DNA from: CAWGJF01 sp963822905
GTDB taxonomy: Bacteria; Bacteroidota; Ignavibacteria; Ignavibacteriales; Ignavibacteriaceae
Direction: 5' to 3'
DNA length: 64,000 nt
NCBI GenBank assembly: GCA_963822905.1
Contig: CAWGJF010000001.1
Coordinates: 124,001-188,000 of the forward strand
In this document: positions 34,592-43,508 of the stretch, in pieces
Layout of the letters: each line of letters opens with the position of its first letter
How positions within the stretch are numbered: the first letter of the stretch is position 1
Program-made: the position numbers and the translations under genes
Notes under the pieces: generated by a model
Databases searched by the model: none
What the model was told of the DNA's origin: nothing
What the model saw: the letters and a program-made list of their open reading frames with translations, nothing else

Positions 34592-35581
34592 GTGATTTGC
34601 GCAAATTGTTCAAAGAAAATAGCTGAAACTGAAATTACGGAAGACGGGTATTTTTTTTGTAACACACTATGCAGGTATGAGTGGAGGCAGAAGGGAAAAC
34701 CAAACCCTTATTCATCTTCTGTGGAGGAAGAGATTGAAAAAAGTCCTGCCGATATCGACCTGGATTTTCCTATAGAAATTTTAGGTTTTGAAAACAGGTA
34801 TATGATGATCCGGGTTCGCTACTTTTTCGGCCCGAAATTATTTCTTGACGGTAAAGAAGTTGTTCCAGTTAAAAAATCATTCTTTACAAAAAACCGCGAG
34901 TACCTTGTAACAAGTAATTTTGGCAAACCTGTAAAACTTAAGCTGGCTCACAAGTTTCTTGACCTGGTTCCAAAAATAAAAATTGATGGGCAGACAATAG
35001 AGATTGCACGACCCCTGAACACCTGGGAATATATCTGGATGTGCATTCCTTTAATAATATGTTTTTCCGGAGGTATGATAGGCGGATTTATCGGATCGGT
35101 TGCCACATATTCAAACTCAATCCTGATGAGGAAAGCAAAAAATGTTTTTGTCAGGTATTTGTTTACGGGTGTAACAACACTATTATCATTTCTACTGTTT
35201 CTTAAAATTGTAGGATTCATAGTTCCGGTGTTTTTACCTTTCAGAAGCGACGCAAGTATTGAAAAAGAAATCAAGAAATTTTCTGTAGAGATAAACCAAA
35301 AGTGTCCGCTTTTAATAGATACAGAAACAAGACTGGATAGCGTTAGTCCCGGAGTTGGCAGAGAAATTAAATATTTTTACACACTTGTAAACATTGTAAA
35401 GATCGGTGTTGATTCGACGAGCGCTAAAGATTTTCTAACTGCTCAGATAATTAATAATATAAAAACAAATGACCAGATGCGTTTTATGAGAGATGCTGAA
35501 ATTACGATGATTTACAGTTATTATGATAAAAACTCTGATTATGTTTTTCAAATAAAAGCAACAAAAGATGATTACCAATAA
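34592..35581 (+). CDS. Membrane protein with N-terminal zinc-ribbon-like motif
   Basis: 329 residues, GTG start with AAGGGG upstream. The N terminus ICANCSKKIAETEITEDGYFFCNTLC holds a C-x2-C...C-x3-C set suited to zinc, like a TRASH or short ribbon domain. A soluble beta-rich stretch follows (about 50-145). Three or so hydrophobic segments lie at about 148-225 (MCIPLIICFSGGMIGGFIGS; FLLFLKIVGFIVPVFLPF), and a soluble C-terminal domain ends the protein. Its last 14 bases overlap the deacetylase gene, implying translational coupling. I recognise no full-length family; the glycine-rich middle helix resembles small-protein channels only superficially. Confidence 0.65.
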   Translation: MICANCSKKIAETEITEDGYFFCNTLCRYEWRQKGKPNPYSSSVEEEIEKSPADIDLDFPIEILGFENRYMMIRVRYFFGPKLFLDGKEVVPVKKSFFTKNREYLVTSNFGKPVKLKLAHKFLDLVPKIKIDGQTIEIARPLNTWEYIWMCIPLIICFSGGMIGGFIGSVATYSNSILMRKAKNVFVRYLFTGVTTLLSFLLFLKIVGFIVPVFLPFRSDASIEKEIKKFSVEINQKCPLLIDTETRLDSVSPGVGREIKYFYTLVNIVKIGVDSTSAKDFLTAQIINNIKTNDQMRFMRDAEITMIYSYYDKNSDYVFQIKATKDDYQ

Positions 35582-36491
35582 AACCCATTTAACTTTTTTA
35601 ATTTTTTTGTTTTCAATCAGCAGTTTAATTGCGCAGGAAATATCCTCTCTATGTTTCACTTTTGATGATGGAAACCCGAAGGACATTCTGAATTATAAGA
35701 ATGAAGTTTGGAACGGGATGATTCTTAAACAATTAAAAGATCATAACCTGCAGGCAGTATTGTATGTTTGCGGAAAAAACCTGGACAGCCCCGAAGGAAA
35801 AGAAGTAATAAAAAGCTGGGATGAAGCCGGGCATATTATCGCTAACCACACATATAATCATTTAAATTATAACAGCACTAAAAATGATTTTGAAAAATAT
35901 AAAAATAACATCCTTCGCTGTGACTCGTTGATAAACAGCTATAAAAATTTTAAGAAATATTTCAGGGCACCTTTCTTAAAATATGGCGATACTAATGCGA
36001 AAAGATATTCACTCACTGAATTTCTGAAAAGAATAAATTATAAAAACGGATATGTAACTATTGATGGGTCAGACTGGTTTTATAATTCAAAGTTGATTGA
36101 GTTTATGGAAAAGAATCCCGGCAAAAGTATTGAGCAGTATAAAAAAGTGTATATAGAACATCTGCTTGACCGCGCAAAATTCTATGATGATCTTGCCTAT
36201 AAACTTCTTGGAAGAAAAGTAAAGCACAGCATTTTGCTTCATCATAATCTCACCTCTGCTTTATTTCTTGGTGATTTGATGAAAGCATTTGAAGAAAACG
36301 GCTGGCAATTAATTAATGCTGGCGATGCATTAATAGACGATGTTTATAAAATGGTGCCGGACATTCTGCCCGCCGGGGAAAGTATAATCTGGGGACTTGC
36401 TAAAGAATCGGGAAAGTATGAAGATATATTAAGGTATCCTGCTGAAGATAGCGAGTATGAAAAAGAGAAATTAAACAAACCGGGTTTTTAA
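35568..36491 (+). CDS. Secreted NodB-type polysaccharide deacetylase
   Basis: 307 residues. A signal peptide (LTFLIFLFSISSLIAQ) is followed by the NodB homology motifs. Motif 1 is LCFTFDDG with the catalytic base and metal Asp, motif 2 IIANHTYNHL with the two metal His, and motif 3 YFRAPFLKYGD. The order and spacing are those of family CE4 de-N-acetylases or the related imidase group. The C-terminal half (WGLAKESGKYED) has no motif I can place. It would act in the periplasm on envelope or environmental glycans. It is coupled to the upstream zinc-ribbon membrane gene by a 14-base overlap. Confidence 0.88.
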   Translation: MITNKTHLTFLIFLFSISSLIAQEISSLCFTFDDGNPKDILNYKNEVWNGMILKQLKDHNLQAVLYVCGKNLDSPEGKEVIKSWDEAGHIIANHTYNHLNYNSTKNDFEKYKNNILRCDSLINSYKNFKKYFRAPFLKYGDTNAKRYSLTEFLKRINYKNGYVTIDGSDWFYNSKLIEFMEKNPGKSIEQYKKVYIEHLLDRAKFYDDLAYKLLGRKVKHSILLHHNLTSALFLGDLMKAFEENGWQLINAGDALIDDVYKMVPDILPAGESIIWGLAKESGKYEDILRYPAEDSEYEKEKLNKPGF

Positions 36492-36514
36492 AAAAATCTT
36501 CAACAGGTTTTAGT

Positions 36515-37657
36515 CTAGAACCACTTCTTCTTTCTGAAATAGATAAGCATAACAACAAAGACGGCAATCATTACACCCCAAACTGCAAAGTAAGCCCATG
36601 GCCATTCAAGTTCAGGCATATAATGAAAATTCATTCCGTAAATACCGACGATAAATGTGAGCGGGATAAAAATTGTTGCGATTACTGTCAAAACTTTCAT
36701 CACTTCGTTCATTTTATTGCTCGCAAGCGAGAGGTAAGTTTCCATTAACGTGTTTGCAGTTTCGCGGAACGAGTCAACTGACTCAGTAACGTGTATTGTA
36801 TGATCAAGAAGATCGCGGAGAAACGGTTGGGTTGTCTTTTTTATCAGCTTACTTTCGTCTCTGATCAACTGCGAAAAAAGTTCTCTTAAAGGCCAGACAT
36901 TCCGTCTTAAGGCAATCAATTGTCTTTTCAGGTTGTGGATTTCCCTGATCTGGATTTCTTCGGGATTATTAATTAGTGACTCATCGAGCAAATCAATTTC
37001 ATCATCAGTTTTTTCAAGAACGAGATAGTAATTGTCAACTATTATATCCATCAATGCATAGAAAAGAAAATCACAACCGCTTTTTCTTAATCTGCCGGTT
37101 TGATTTGAAATACGCTCTTTAAGCGGACTGAAAACATTTTCGCTTTTTTCCAGGAAGCTGAAAACAAAATTCTTTCCAAGAATAAAACTTGCTTGTTCGG
37201 ATTCCAGCATTTTTTCGTCCTGGTTGTAGCAAATTAGTTTCATTACAATGAAGATATAATCATCTGTAATTTCCAACTTCGGTCTCGTTTCAGTATTCAG
37301 AATATCTTCAAGCACAAGCGGATGTATATTGAATTTTTCCCCGATCTGTTTTAAAAATTCAGTTTCATGCAGGCCGCATACATTTACCCATGTCACTTTT
37401 GGTGTATCGGTATATGGCTCAACTTCTTCAACTGAATTAATTTCACAACTTTCTATTTGCTTAGCATCGTACTCTGTAAGAATTATTTTTACCTTTTCAA
37501 CTTTTTGTTCACCCACATAAATCATCGAGCCCGGCGGCATACCGATTTTCATAGAGGATTTCTTTTTCTTCTTTACCGGGTTTAACTGCTTGATAATATT
37601 TTTAGGTACTTCAGTAATCTTGCTGACGGTCTCACCGATTTTTTTGTTTTTAATCAT
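36515..37657 (-). CDS. corA: CorA-type magnesium/cobalt transporter
   Basis: 380 residues. A long cytoplasmic funnel domain is followed by two C-terminal membrane helices. The CorA signature GMN is present in VGIYGMNFHYMPELEWPW, between the two helices, and the C-terminal basic tail YFRKKKWF is typical. It forms a pentameric Mg2+ (Co2+) channel of the inner membrane. It is encoded 12 bases after an MscS-type channel gene, probably co-transcribed. The N terminus carries an unusual extra lysine-rich stretch (KKKKKSS, about 30-36). Confidence 0.94.
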   Translation of the reverse strand: MIKNKKIGETVSKITEVPKNIIKQLNPVKKKKKSSMKIGMPPGSMIYVGEQKVEKVKIILTEYDAKQIESCEINSVEEVEPYTDTPKVTWVNVCGLHETEFLKQIGEKFNIHPLVLEDILNTETRPKLEITDDYIFIVMKLICYNQDEKMLESEQASFILGKNFVFSFLEKSENVFSPLKERISNQTGRLRKSGCDFLFYALMDIIVDNYYLVLEKTDDEIDLLDESLINNPEEIQIREIHNLKRQLIALRRNVWPLRELFSQLIRDESKLIKKTTQPFLRDLLDHTIHVTESVDSFRETANTLMETYLSLASNKMNEVMKVLTVIATIFIPLTFIVGIYGMNFHYMPELEWPWAYFAVWGVMIAVFVVMLIYFRKKKWF

Positions 37658-37669
37658 AGCTCAACAAAT

Positions 37670-38737
37670 TTAGTTTTTCTCTTCGTTGTTTTCTTTATTC
37701 AGAAAAAGGGTTTGAGTCGGGTAAGCAAACTCAATTCCTTTTTCTTCAAATGTGCGGTAAATTTTCATATTAATTGCTTGCTGGATATCCATATATTTGT
37801 TGTAATCAGCACCTATTACATAATAAACAAATTCAAAGTTTAAACTGAAGTCACCATATGATTTGAAATGACCACGATCGAAAGTAGCATCCTCCTGATT
37901 TTCAATTATTTTGCGAACTATCTTTGGAATTTCTTCAAGCTGATCAGCGGTTGTCTGGTAAATTACACCAAGCGAAAATAGGACTCTCCTTTTCTCCATT
38001 TTTTTGTAGTTATGAATTCGGGAATTTGTAAGATCTGTATTAGAAAAGACCATCTGCTCGCCGCTTAACGCCCGTATTCTTGTTGTTTTAATCCCTGTGT
38101 ATTCAACTGTTCCGACCTTATCTTCGATCACAATAAAGTCCCCGACTTCAAAAGGCCGATCAAAAAATATTACAAAGTAACTGAACAAATCTCCAAGTAC
38201 TGCCTGCGCCGCGAGAGCGATTGCAATACCGCCAATTCCAAGTCCAGCAACAACAGCGGAAATATTGAAGCCCAGATTGTCCATCAGGAAAATTATACCA
38301 ATCGCCCAGATAACAACATTTATCAGCACAGTCATTCCTCTCAATTGTCGCACTTTTTCTTCTCCGCGATCCTGTTTTTTAATAAAGTATGACATCGTGA
38401 ACATGATTGTCGAGCTGATGAATCTTACAATAAAAAATGTAAGTATGAATAAAGAAGCTACTTTTACAATATCGATAACCTGTTGTGATAACGTGAGGCT
38501 TCTTAAAGCAACATATAACGCTCCAAGGTAGAGCAAAGGAATAATTGATTTCTCAATTCCGCTTATAAGGAAATCATCAAGAGTGGTTTCGGTTTTTTCC
38601 GCCCATTTTTTTAGCCTGTAAAGAATAATTTTCTTAAAAATTTTGATCAGGATAAATCCGCCAACCAATATTCCCAGTGCTATTGCATAAGCCTCAAGTG
38701 TATTGCTTAAAAAAGTCTGATTTAGAAAATCTTTCAT
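37670..38737 (-). CDS. MscS-family small-conductance mechanosensitive channel
   Basis: 355 residues. Four or five membrane helices precede the MscS core. The pore helix is VVAGLGIGGIAIALAAQAVLGDLFSYF, rich in Gly/Ala as required for packing of the heptameric pore. The beta domain follows (RPFEVGDFIVIEDKVGTVEYTGIKTTRIR) and then the C-terminal alpha/beta domain. It likely releases solutes on hypo-osmotic shock. It precedes corA by 12 bases, making an inner-membrane transport operon. Confidence 0.93.
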   Translation of the reverse strand: MKDFLNQTFLSNTLEAYAIALGILVGGFILIKIFKKIILYRLKKWAEKTETTLDDFLISGIEKSIIPLLYLGALYVALRSLTLSQQVIDIVKVASLFILTFFIVRFISSTIMFTMSYFIKKQDRGEEKVRQLRGMTVLINVVIWAIGIIFLMDNLGFNISAVVAGLGIGGIAIALAAQAVLGDLFSYFVIFFDRPFEVGDFIVIEDKVGTVEYTGIKTTRIRALSGEQMVFSNTDLTNSRIHNYKKMEKRRVLFSLGVIYQTTADQLEEIPKIVRKIIENQEDATFDRGHFKSYGDFSLNFEFVYYVIGADYNKYMDIQQAINMKIYRTFEEKGIEFAYPTQTLFLNKENNEEKN

Positions 38738-38921
38738 AAATAATGCTCCGTTTCTGAAATTATATCGATAAAAAAGAGATTAAGTACCCGAACAAAAATA
38801 ATTTTACAAAAATAAAGACGGGAATTTTTTATGACATGCTAAAAGTAAAAAGAAATGTGATAAACTTAAAGGAAGGAGGTCGCCAAGTATTTTTTTGGCA
38901 ACCCCATTGTAAATCATTTAG

Positions 38922-39512
38922 CTATAAATTTTTTAGCTTTGATAGGTAAAGTTCTGCCAATTTTTTCGCATCATCAAAATGGTCTGCACCTACCTGTAAT
39001 TCCATTTTGTTTTTAAGCAGAACATGGATTATTGACTGATCTTCTGTTTTATTGTGAATCACAAATGCTTTATCTCCAAATCCTTCAAGATTTTCTGCAG
39101 TTGCTTCCTGCCCCAAGCCATTTGCTGTTTCTAATTCGTCTTCGGGGCTTGTAAATGTTGAAGACGGGTTAAACCAAACAATACAGTTTTCAATATTATC
39201 CGGGCCTACAGGATCAATTATGTATGTGCAGCCTTTAACGCTTCCATAATCACTTCCTGTTGCCGGCTTAATTATTTTTGCACCGAGAGTTGTGGCAACC
39301 AACTCGTCCGGAACCAATTCGCAAGGTTTTAATTTTGAAATATCAAACCCAGATTGTTTTTCTTGTTGCTGATGTTGAGCATCATCTTTCAATTTATTCT
39401 CTTCAGAATAACTGTTGTCTTTTCCTTCGCCCGAGCAACCGATAAATAAACTTAAAGCTAAACAGGCTAAACAAACTGTTAAAAAGTATTTGGTTACAAT
39501 TTGAAACTTCAT
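38922..39512 (-). CDS. Putative lipoprotein, DUF3558-like
   Basis: 196 residues. The signal ends in LFIGC, a good lipobox with acylated Cys at about residue 26. A Ser/Glu/Gln-rich linker (about 28-55) precedes a globular domain beginning LKPCELVPDELVATTLG. That domain contains a second Cys in VKGCTYIIDP, an arrangement reminiscent of DUF3558-type lipoproteins. Periplasmic or outer-membrane facing; function unknown. It is the last gene of the minus-strand block that begins at 49618, though a gap of 49 bases separates it from the T9SS gene. Confidence 0.72.
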   Translation of the reverse strand: MKFQIVTKYFLTVCLACLALSLFIGCSGEGKDNSYSEENKLKDDAQHQQQEKQSGFDISKLKPCELVPDELVATTLGAKIIKPATGSDYGSVKGCTYIIDPVGPDNIENCIVWFNPSSTFTSPEDELETANGLGQEATAENLEGFGDKAFVIHNKTEDQSIIHVLLKNKMELQVGADHFDDAKKLAELYLSKLKNL

Positions 39513-39561
39513 TTTTTACTCCGTTGTTGAACTTTTATATCTTCTTGAAGATAATAATACG

Positions 39562-40041
39562 TTATTTTAATAATACCATCTTTTTTGTCTCCACAAAACT
39601 GCCCGAAGTTAACTTGTAATAATAAATTCCACTTGGCAGATTACTTGCATCAAAAGTAATATCATAACTGCCAGCAGGTTTTTCTTCATTAATTAGTATT
39701 TCAACTTCATTTCCAAGAATATCGTAAATTTTTAATGTAACAAACCCGCTTTCAGGTAATTGATAAGAAATAATAGTAACAGGATTAAACGGATTTGGAT
39801 AATTTTGCGAAAGGCTAAATTCTTTTGGGACTTTGGTGTCCTCTTCGCTCCCGACTTCAACTGTGCCATTGCAGAATCTACCGTTTCCACTGTACCCACC
39901 ATTTATTGTAATTGTTCCGGCACAGACGTCAGCACTTGTTCCAATCTCAATTATGGTTCCTGCATCATAAACAATACTGCTCTGGCCATAAAGCAATGAT
40001 GCAGATATTATTAAAAAAAAATAAAAAATTATAGTTTTCAT
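39562..40041 (-). CDS. Short T9SS-secreted protein
   Basis: 159 residues: a signal peptide (IIFYFFLIISASLLYGQ), only about 50 residues of mature passenger, and the T9SS sorting domain (SQNYPNPFNPVTIISY...ETKKMVLLK). The passenger has an INGGYSGNGRFCNGTVEVG stretch with two cysteines that could form a disulfide. This is the minimal T9SS cargo in the window. It is translationally coupled to the upstream S74 repeat protein through an ATGA overlap, suggesting that the two act together on the cell surface. Confidence 0.8.
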   Translation of the reverse strand: MKTIIFYFFLIISASLLYGQSSIVYDAGTIIEIGTSADVCAGTITINGGYSGNGRFCNGTVEVGSEEDTKVPKEFSLSQNYPNPFNPVTIISYQLPESGFVTLKIYDILGNEVEILINEEKPAGSYDITFDASNLPSGIYYYKLTSGSFVETKKMVLLK

Positions 40042-41546
40042 TGGTCACCCAAACTTACTTTTGTGTTTTCATTATTGTTTGCTTCTAACTTTTCAATTCC
40101 TGTTACTAAGGTATTTTGCATCTGTTCAAACTTTATCAGTCTGGCTTTTAGCTCATTATTTTCTTTTTTCAAATCCTGAATTGCTTTAACAATAATTGGC
40201 AGAAGATTGCCAGATGTTGCCTCCAGCTTTTCCGGGTTATCTTTCAATACGAGATTCAGCCACTCTGCATTTTCAGATGTTTGCACTTCATCAAGTTCCT
40301 GGGCAATAAACCCTGCTGTGGGCTCCTCTTTCATTTTACTGCCATCTGATTTATTATCGGTGTACCATTCTCTTCTATCCCAATTAAAAACTCTAGGTTT
40401 TATTTTCATTAAGAAATTAATTCCTAAATCTAAATCCTTAATATTCTTCTTATCTCTTGCATCTGAAAGAGAACTTATATTCTGTACGTTGCAGCGAAGA
40501 GATGTAACAAAAGAGTTTCCCAATGTAATTTGATTTTGCGCTGTAGGAGATGATGGATTTGCATCAATTCCGAGTAAAGTTAAGTTAGAGCCGGTAGTAA
40601 CTGCAGAGCCTGAATTATATCCTACTGCTGTATTATAATTCCCTGTATTATTTAGTAAAGAGTGATGTCCTACAGCCGTGTTTTGAAAACCGGTTGTATT
40701 GGTCGTTAATGAATTATAACCCACAGCTGTGTTGTTATCGCCAGTAGTGTTAGCATATAGTGAATAAACTCCCAATGCAGTATTCTGATTTCCAGTTGTG
40801 TTTGAACGCAATGAAAAAGCTCCTGATGTAGTATTCGATGAACCTGTCGAATTGTAATACAATGCGCTAACACCGGTAGCAGTGTTGTAATCGCCGGTTG
40901 TGTTGGAAAATAATGTCACTCCACCTACTGCAGTATTCGAAATTCCTATTGTATTAAGATTTAAAGATTGTATACCCACAGCAGTATTAAATTCACCAGT
41001 AGTATTAGAACTTAATGATTCGTCACCTACTGCAGTATTTTGATTGCCTGTAGTATTGGCGTACAAAGAATTTGTCCCCACGGAGGTATTTTGATCACCG
41101 GTTGTATTTGAGTAAAGTGCATATCCTCCAACTGCTGTATTGTAACTGCCGGAGGTGTTATTATATAAAGTATTTGATCCGATGCCTGAATTTTGATATC
41201 CTGATGTTAAGTTTGTTAATGCATAATTTCCTATGCCTGTATTATTTGTTGCCTCATAATTATTAGTCCCGCTCATTGTAAAATTACCGGCATATATTCC
41301 CAGGAAAGTATTATCACCAACTGATGTCGGCGGAGTATAAAAGTGAAGCATTCTGTTGAATTCCCGATAAATCGCGCCGTTAGTTAAATTGAGAATTCCA
41401 TCCTGCTGGCTTAATGATAACAATATGTTTGAGCCATCCTTAATAGTAAAGACGCCATTCGGGCCCAAAGTATTCGTAATATTATTTTGTGAAAAACCCA
41501 GTGGTGTAATACAAAAGATCAAAATATATAAACTATAAATTTTCAT
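40038..41546 (-). CDS. Repeat-rich surface protein with C-terminal S74 intramolecular chaperone
   Basis: 502 residues from the ATG at 41546 with AGGAAT upstream (a TTG at 41561 is the alternative). A signal peptide (IYSLYILIFCITPLGFSQ) is followed by about twelve copies of a 17-residue repeat, NTAVGxxSLxxNTTGxx, forming a left-handed beta-roll like trimeric autotransporter heads. The C-terminal part has SLSDARDKKNIKDLDLGINFL and ...TAGFIAQELDEVQ, the Peptidase_S74 (endosialidase tail chaperone) domain with the self-cleaving Ser-Asp. A helical coiled coil ends it. It lacks a T9SS domain, unlike its neighbours. Probably a trimeric, self-cleaving fibre. Confidence 0.87.
   Translation of the reverse strand: MKIYSLYILIFCITPLGFSQNNITNTLGPNGVFTIKDGSNILLSLSQQDGILNLTNGAIYREFNRMLHFYTPPTSVGDNTFLGIYAGNFTMSGTNNYEATNNTGIGNYALTNLTSGYQNSGIGSNTLYNNTSGSYNTAVGGYALYSNTTGDQNTSVGTNSLYANTTGNQNTAVGDESLSSNTTGEFNTAVGIQSLNLNTIGISNTAVGGVTLFSNTTGDYNTATGVSALYYNSTGSSNTTSGAFSLRSNTTGNQNTALGVYSLYANTTGDNNTAVGYNSLTTNTTGFQNTAVGHHSLLNNTGNYNTAVGYNSGSAVTTGSNLTLLGIDANPSSPTAQNQITLGNSFVTSLRCNVQNISSLSDARDKKNIKDLDLGINFLMKIKPRVFNWDRREWYTDNKSDGSKMKEEPTAGFIAQELDEVQTSENAEWLNLVLKDNPEKLEATSGNLLPIIVKAIQDLKKENNELKARLIKFEQMQNTLVTGIEKLEANNNENTKVSLGDQ
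40586..41243 (-). repeat. Coding 51-bp tandem repeats (17-residue NTAVG units)
   Basis: About thirteen units of 51 bp within the S74-chaperone gene, each encoding NT(A/S)(V/L)GxxSLxxNTTGxx; one unit near the end is one codon short. Units are well diverged at DNA level, so they are old rather than recently amplified. The product is expected to be a beta-roll. Confidence 0.85.
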
Positions 41547-41587
41547 TTTATATTCCTTCAATTGATTATAATAGTTCTTAGCCGTTG

Positions 41588-43468
41588 TTATTTGATCAGC
41601 ACCATTTTCTTTGTTTCAACATAACTTCCTGAACTCAACTTATAGTAATAAACACCGCTTGGTAATCCAGTTGCATCTAAGCTAACAGTATAATTACCTG
41701 TTGGTTTTTCTTCATTAACAAGCGTTGCGACTTCTTTTCCGAGAACATCATAAACTTTTAAAGAAACAAATCCCGGCACAGAAATGCGGAATTTAATTCT
41801 TGTGGATGGGTTAAATGGATTTGGATAGTTTTGGGTAAGTTGATACTTATCCGGGCTTTGAATTTCTTCACGGACATCATTTGGGGACATACAAAATGTC
41901 GCATAAACATTGCTTTGGGGATTAGCTGCTGTCCATACAACAAAACAATCATCCGCTGTTTGCCCGAGAAATCCAACCTTGGAATAAAGACCCGGGGAAC
42001 TTAAAATACTAGTCTTTAAAGGAGCTTCCCAATTATTTTGAGATGAAATTACTGATTTACTCAACATCACGGAATCCGATGTTATCGGTGTACCCGAACC
42101 CAGAATGTATGAAGAGTAAAATTTGTTAACAACTCCTCTTTTACAGAATAATTCAGGCCACGAAGGTAATTTAGCGGTTGTACTTGTTGATGATTCTATA
42201 AATTTAGATTCCCAGTTTAAACCACTGTTGTTTGTTTTGAATGATATTAAATCCCAGTCACCGGAGTTTTGCCAGTTTTGAGCAGCTACAACCATTAGCT
42301 GTTGGTTTCCAAACCCGCCTGGCGCTGCAATTTTAGCATACTTTATATGCATATTTGATCCCAGCGTACCTAATAGTGCTGCATTGTTTCCGGTTATGGA
42401 AGACTTTGTTAGCCAGATTTTTGTTGAATCCGGAATATTTGAATATGTAAACATTAATGTGGATTGATTTGAGCCATCTTTGAAATATGCTATATCAGAA
42501 TATAAAATTCTCCCGCTTTGCCATGGAGCATTAGATTGCCAGTAAACAGGAAGAATATTTGCCCGGTATGTTACAGCGGGTAAACCAAGCTGAGTTGTTT
42601 GTGAGATATAAGCAAACTTTTGACAATATAGTATATTACCGTTAGGACTAATTGAGTCTACACTACAAGCAATATACAGCCAGGTTGAAGTGGTATCTAC
42701 ACTGTTATCTGAAGTGATATGTACGTCGTAATGGAAGTCAGATGCTGCTTGTCCTGGCCAGTGTAATTTAAAATTCGTTCCTCCTTGTTGGTTAAGATCC
42801 AACACTGTTCCGTTTACTTCAATTACAATATTACTGCCTTCAATGTGCCTTAAAGAGTAAAGGATCCACATAAATTTTTCACCGCCTGCTTTTTCCACTA
42901 TTTCCATATCTATATCATTTATAACAAACCGATTTAATAATATAACAGAAGAAAACAAACTGTAAGAATATCCGTCGTCTGTCCAATAAACATTCATAGT
43001 ATCAGGGCTAAAATTGGGCGCTGCATTTTTAACGACAGCAACCCATGCGCGCCCCTTGCTTGTACCTGCTTGTTCAGTGGCAGTTGCAATTGATATTGAA
43101 TGACCGGAATATACTTGGCCAATATTTAAATCTGCATTATTAGTATTATTCTGTGGATAGAAAATTATTTCACTATTATTTTCCGGAATGGCAGTGATTT
43201 CTGTTAGTCCGTTTTTTTTATTATACATATTAAGCAATAGTTCAAGTTCATTTTTTCGTGATGGATCATTGCTATCTTTGATGTTATTTATTTCATTGAG
43301 AAGTTCCTGGCCTTCTGAAGAAAGGGAAGGATCATTTTTAAACCTGGTATAGGTTTGATCAGGATTTTGGTTTATGCCCACATGACCTGATGTTTTATTT
43401 TGTGCTGCTGCAAATGCTGTAATCAGAATAAATGTTGAAACCGATATCAATAACAAAAGACATTTCAT
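41588..43468 (-). CDS. T9SS-secreted protein, paralogue of the next gene
   Basis: 626 residues from the ATG at 43468, chosen because AAGG lies 9 bases upstream and a signal peptide (CLLLLISVSTFILITAFAAAQ) follows; an earlier in-frame start would place 24 residues before it. A coiled segment with NDPSLSSEGQELLNEINN comes first. The body then reads as a sialidase-like beta-propeller (WPGQAASDFHYDVHITSDNS, QKFAYISQTT, NIPDSTKIWLTKSS). The end is the T9SS sorting domain (TQNYPNPFNPSTRIKF). It shares many of these blocks with the adjacent upstream gene, so a tandem duplication is likely. Ligand or enzyme activity unknown. Confidence 0.82.
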   Translation of the reverse strand: MKCLLLLISVSTFILITAFAAAQNKTSGHVGINQNPDQTYTRFKNDPSLSSEGQELLNEINNIKDSNDPSRKNELELLLNMYNKKNGLTEITAIPENNSEIIFYPQNNTNNADLNIGQVYSGHSISIATATEQAGTSKGRAWVAVVKNAAPNFSPDTMNVYWTDDGYSYSLFSSVILLNRFVINDIDMEIVEKAGGEKFMWILYSLRHIEGSNIVIEVNGTVLDLNQQGGTNFKLHWPGQAASDFHYDVHITSDNSVDTTSTWLYIACSVDSISPNGNILYCQKFAYISQTTQLGLPAVTYRANILPVYWQSNAPWQSGRILYSDIAYFKDGSNQSTLMFTYSNIPDSTKIWLTKSSITGNNAALLGTLGSNMHIKYAKIAAPGGFGNQQLMVVAAQNWQNSGDWDLISFKTNNSGLNWESKFIESSTSTTAKLPSWPELFCKRGVVNKFYSSYILGSGTPITSDSVMLSKSVISSQNNWEAPLKTSILSSPGLYSKVGFLGQTADDCFVVWTAANPQSNVYATFCMSPNDVREEIQSPDKYQLTQNYPNPFNPSTRIKFRISVPGFVSLKVYDVLGKEVATLVNEEKPTGNYTVSLDATGLPSGVYYYKLSSGSYVETKKMVLIK

Positions 43469-43508
43469 TTTATTTACCTTTATAATTTTAATATAAATTT
43501 CATTCTTA

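Noticed and set aside
38882..38900. GCCAA/TTGGC inverted repeat after the lipoprotein gene
   Set aside because: Short stem with a G-T pair and no T run in the direction of transcription, so not a convincing terminator.
40586..41243. Regular 51-bp repeats that look like a CRISPR-type array
   Set aside because: They are in frame, encode degenerate NTAVG units within an intact gene, have no constant spacers, and no cas genes are near.
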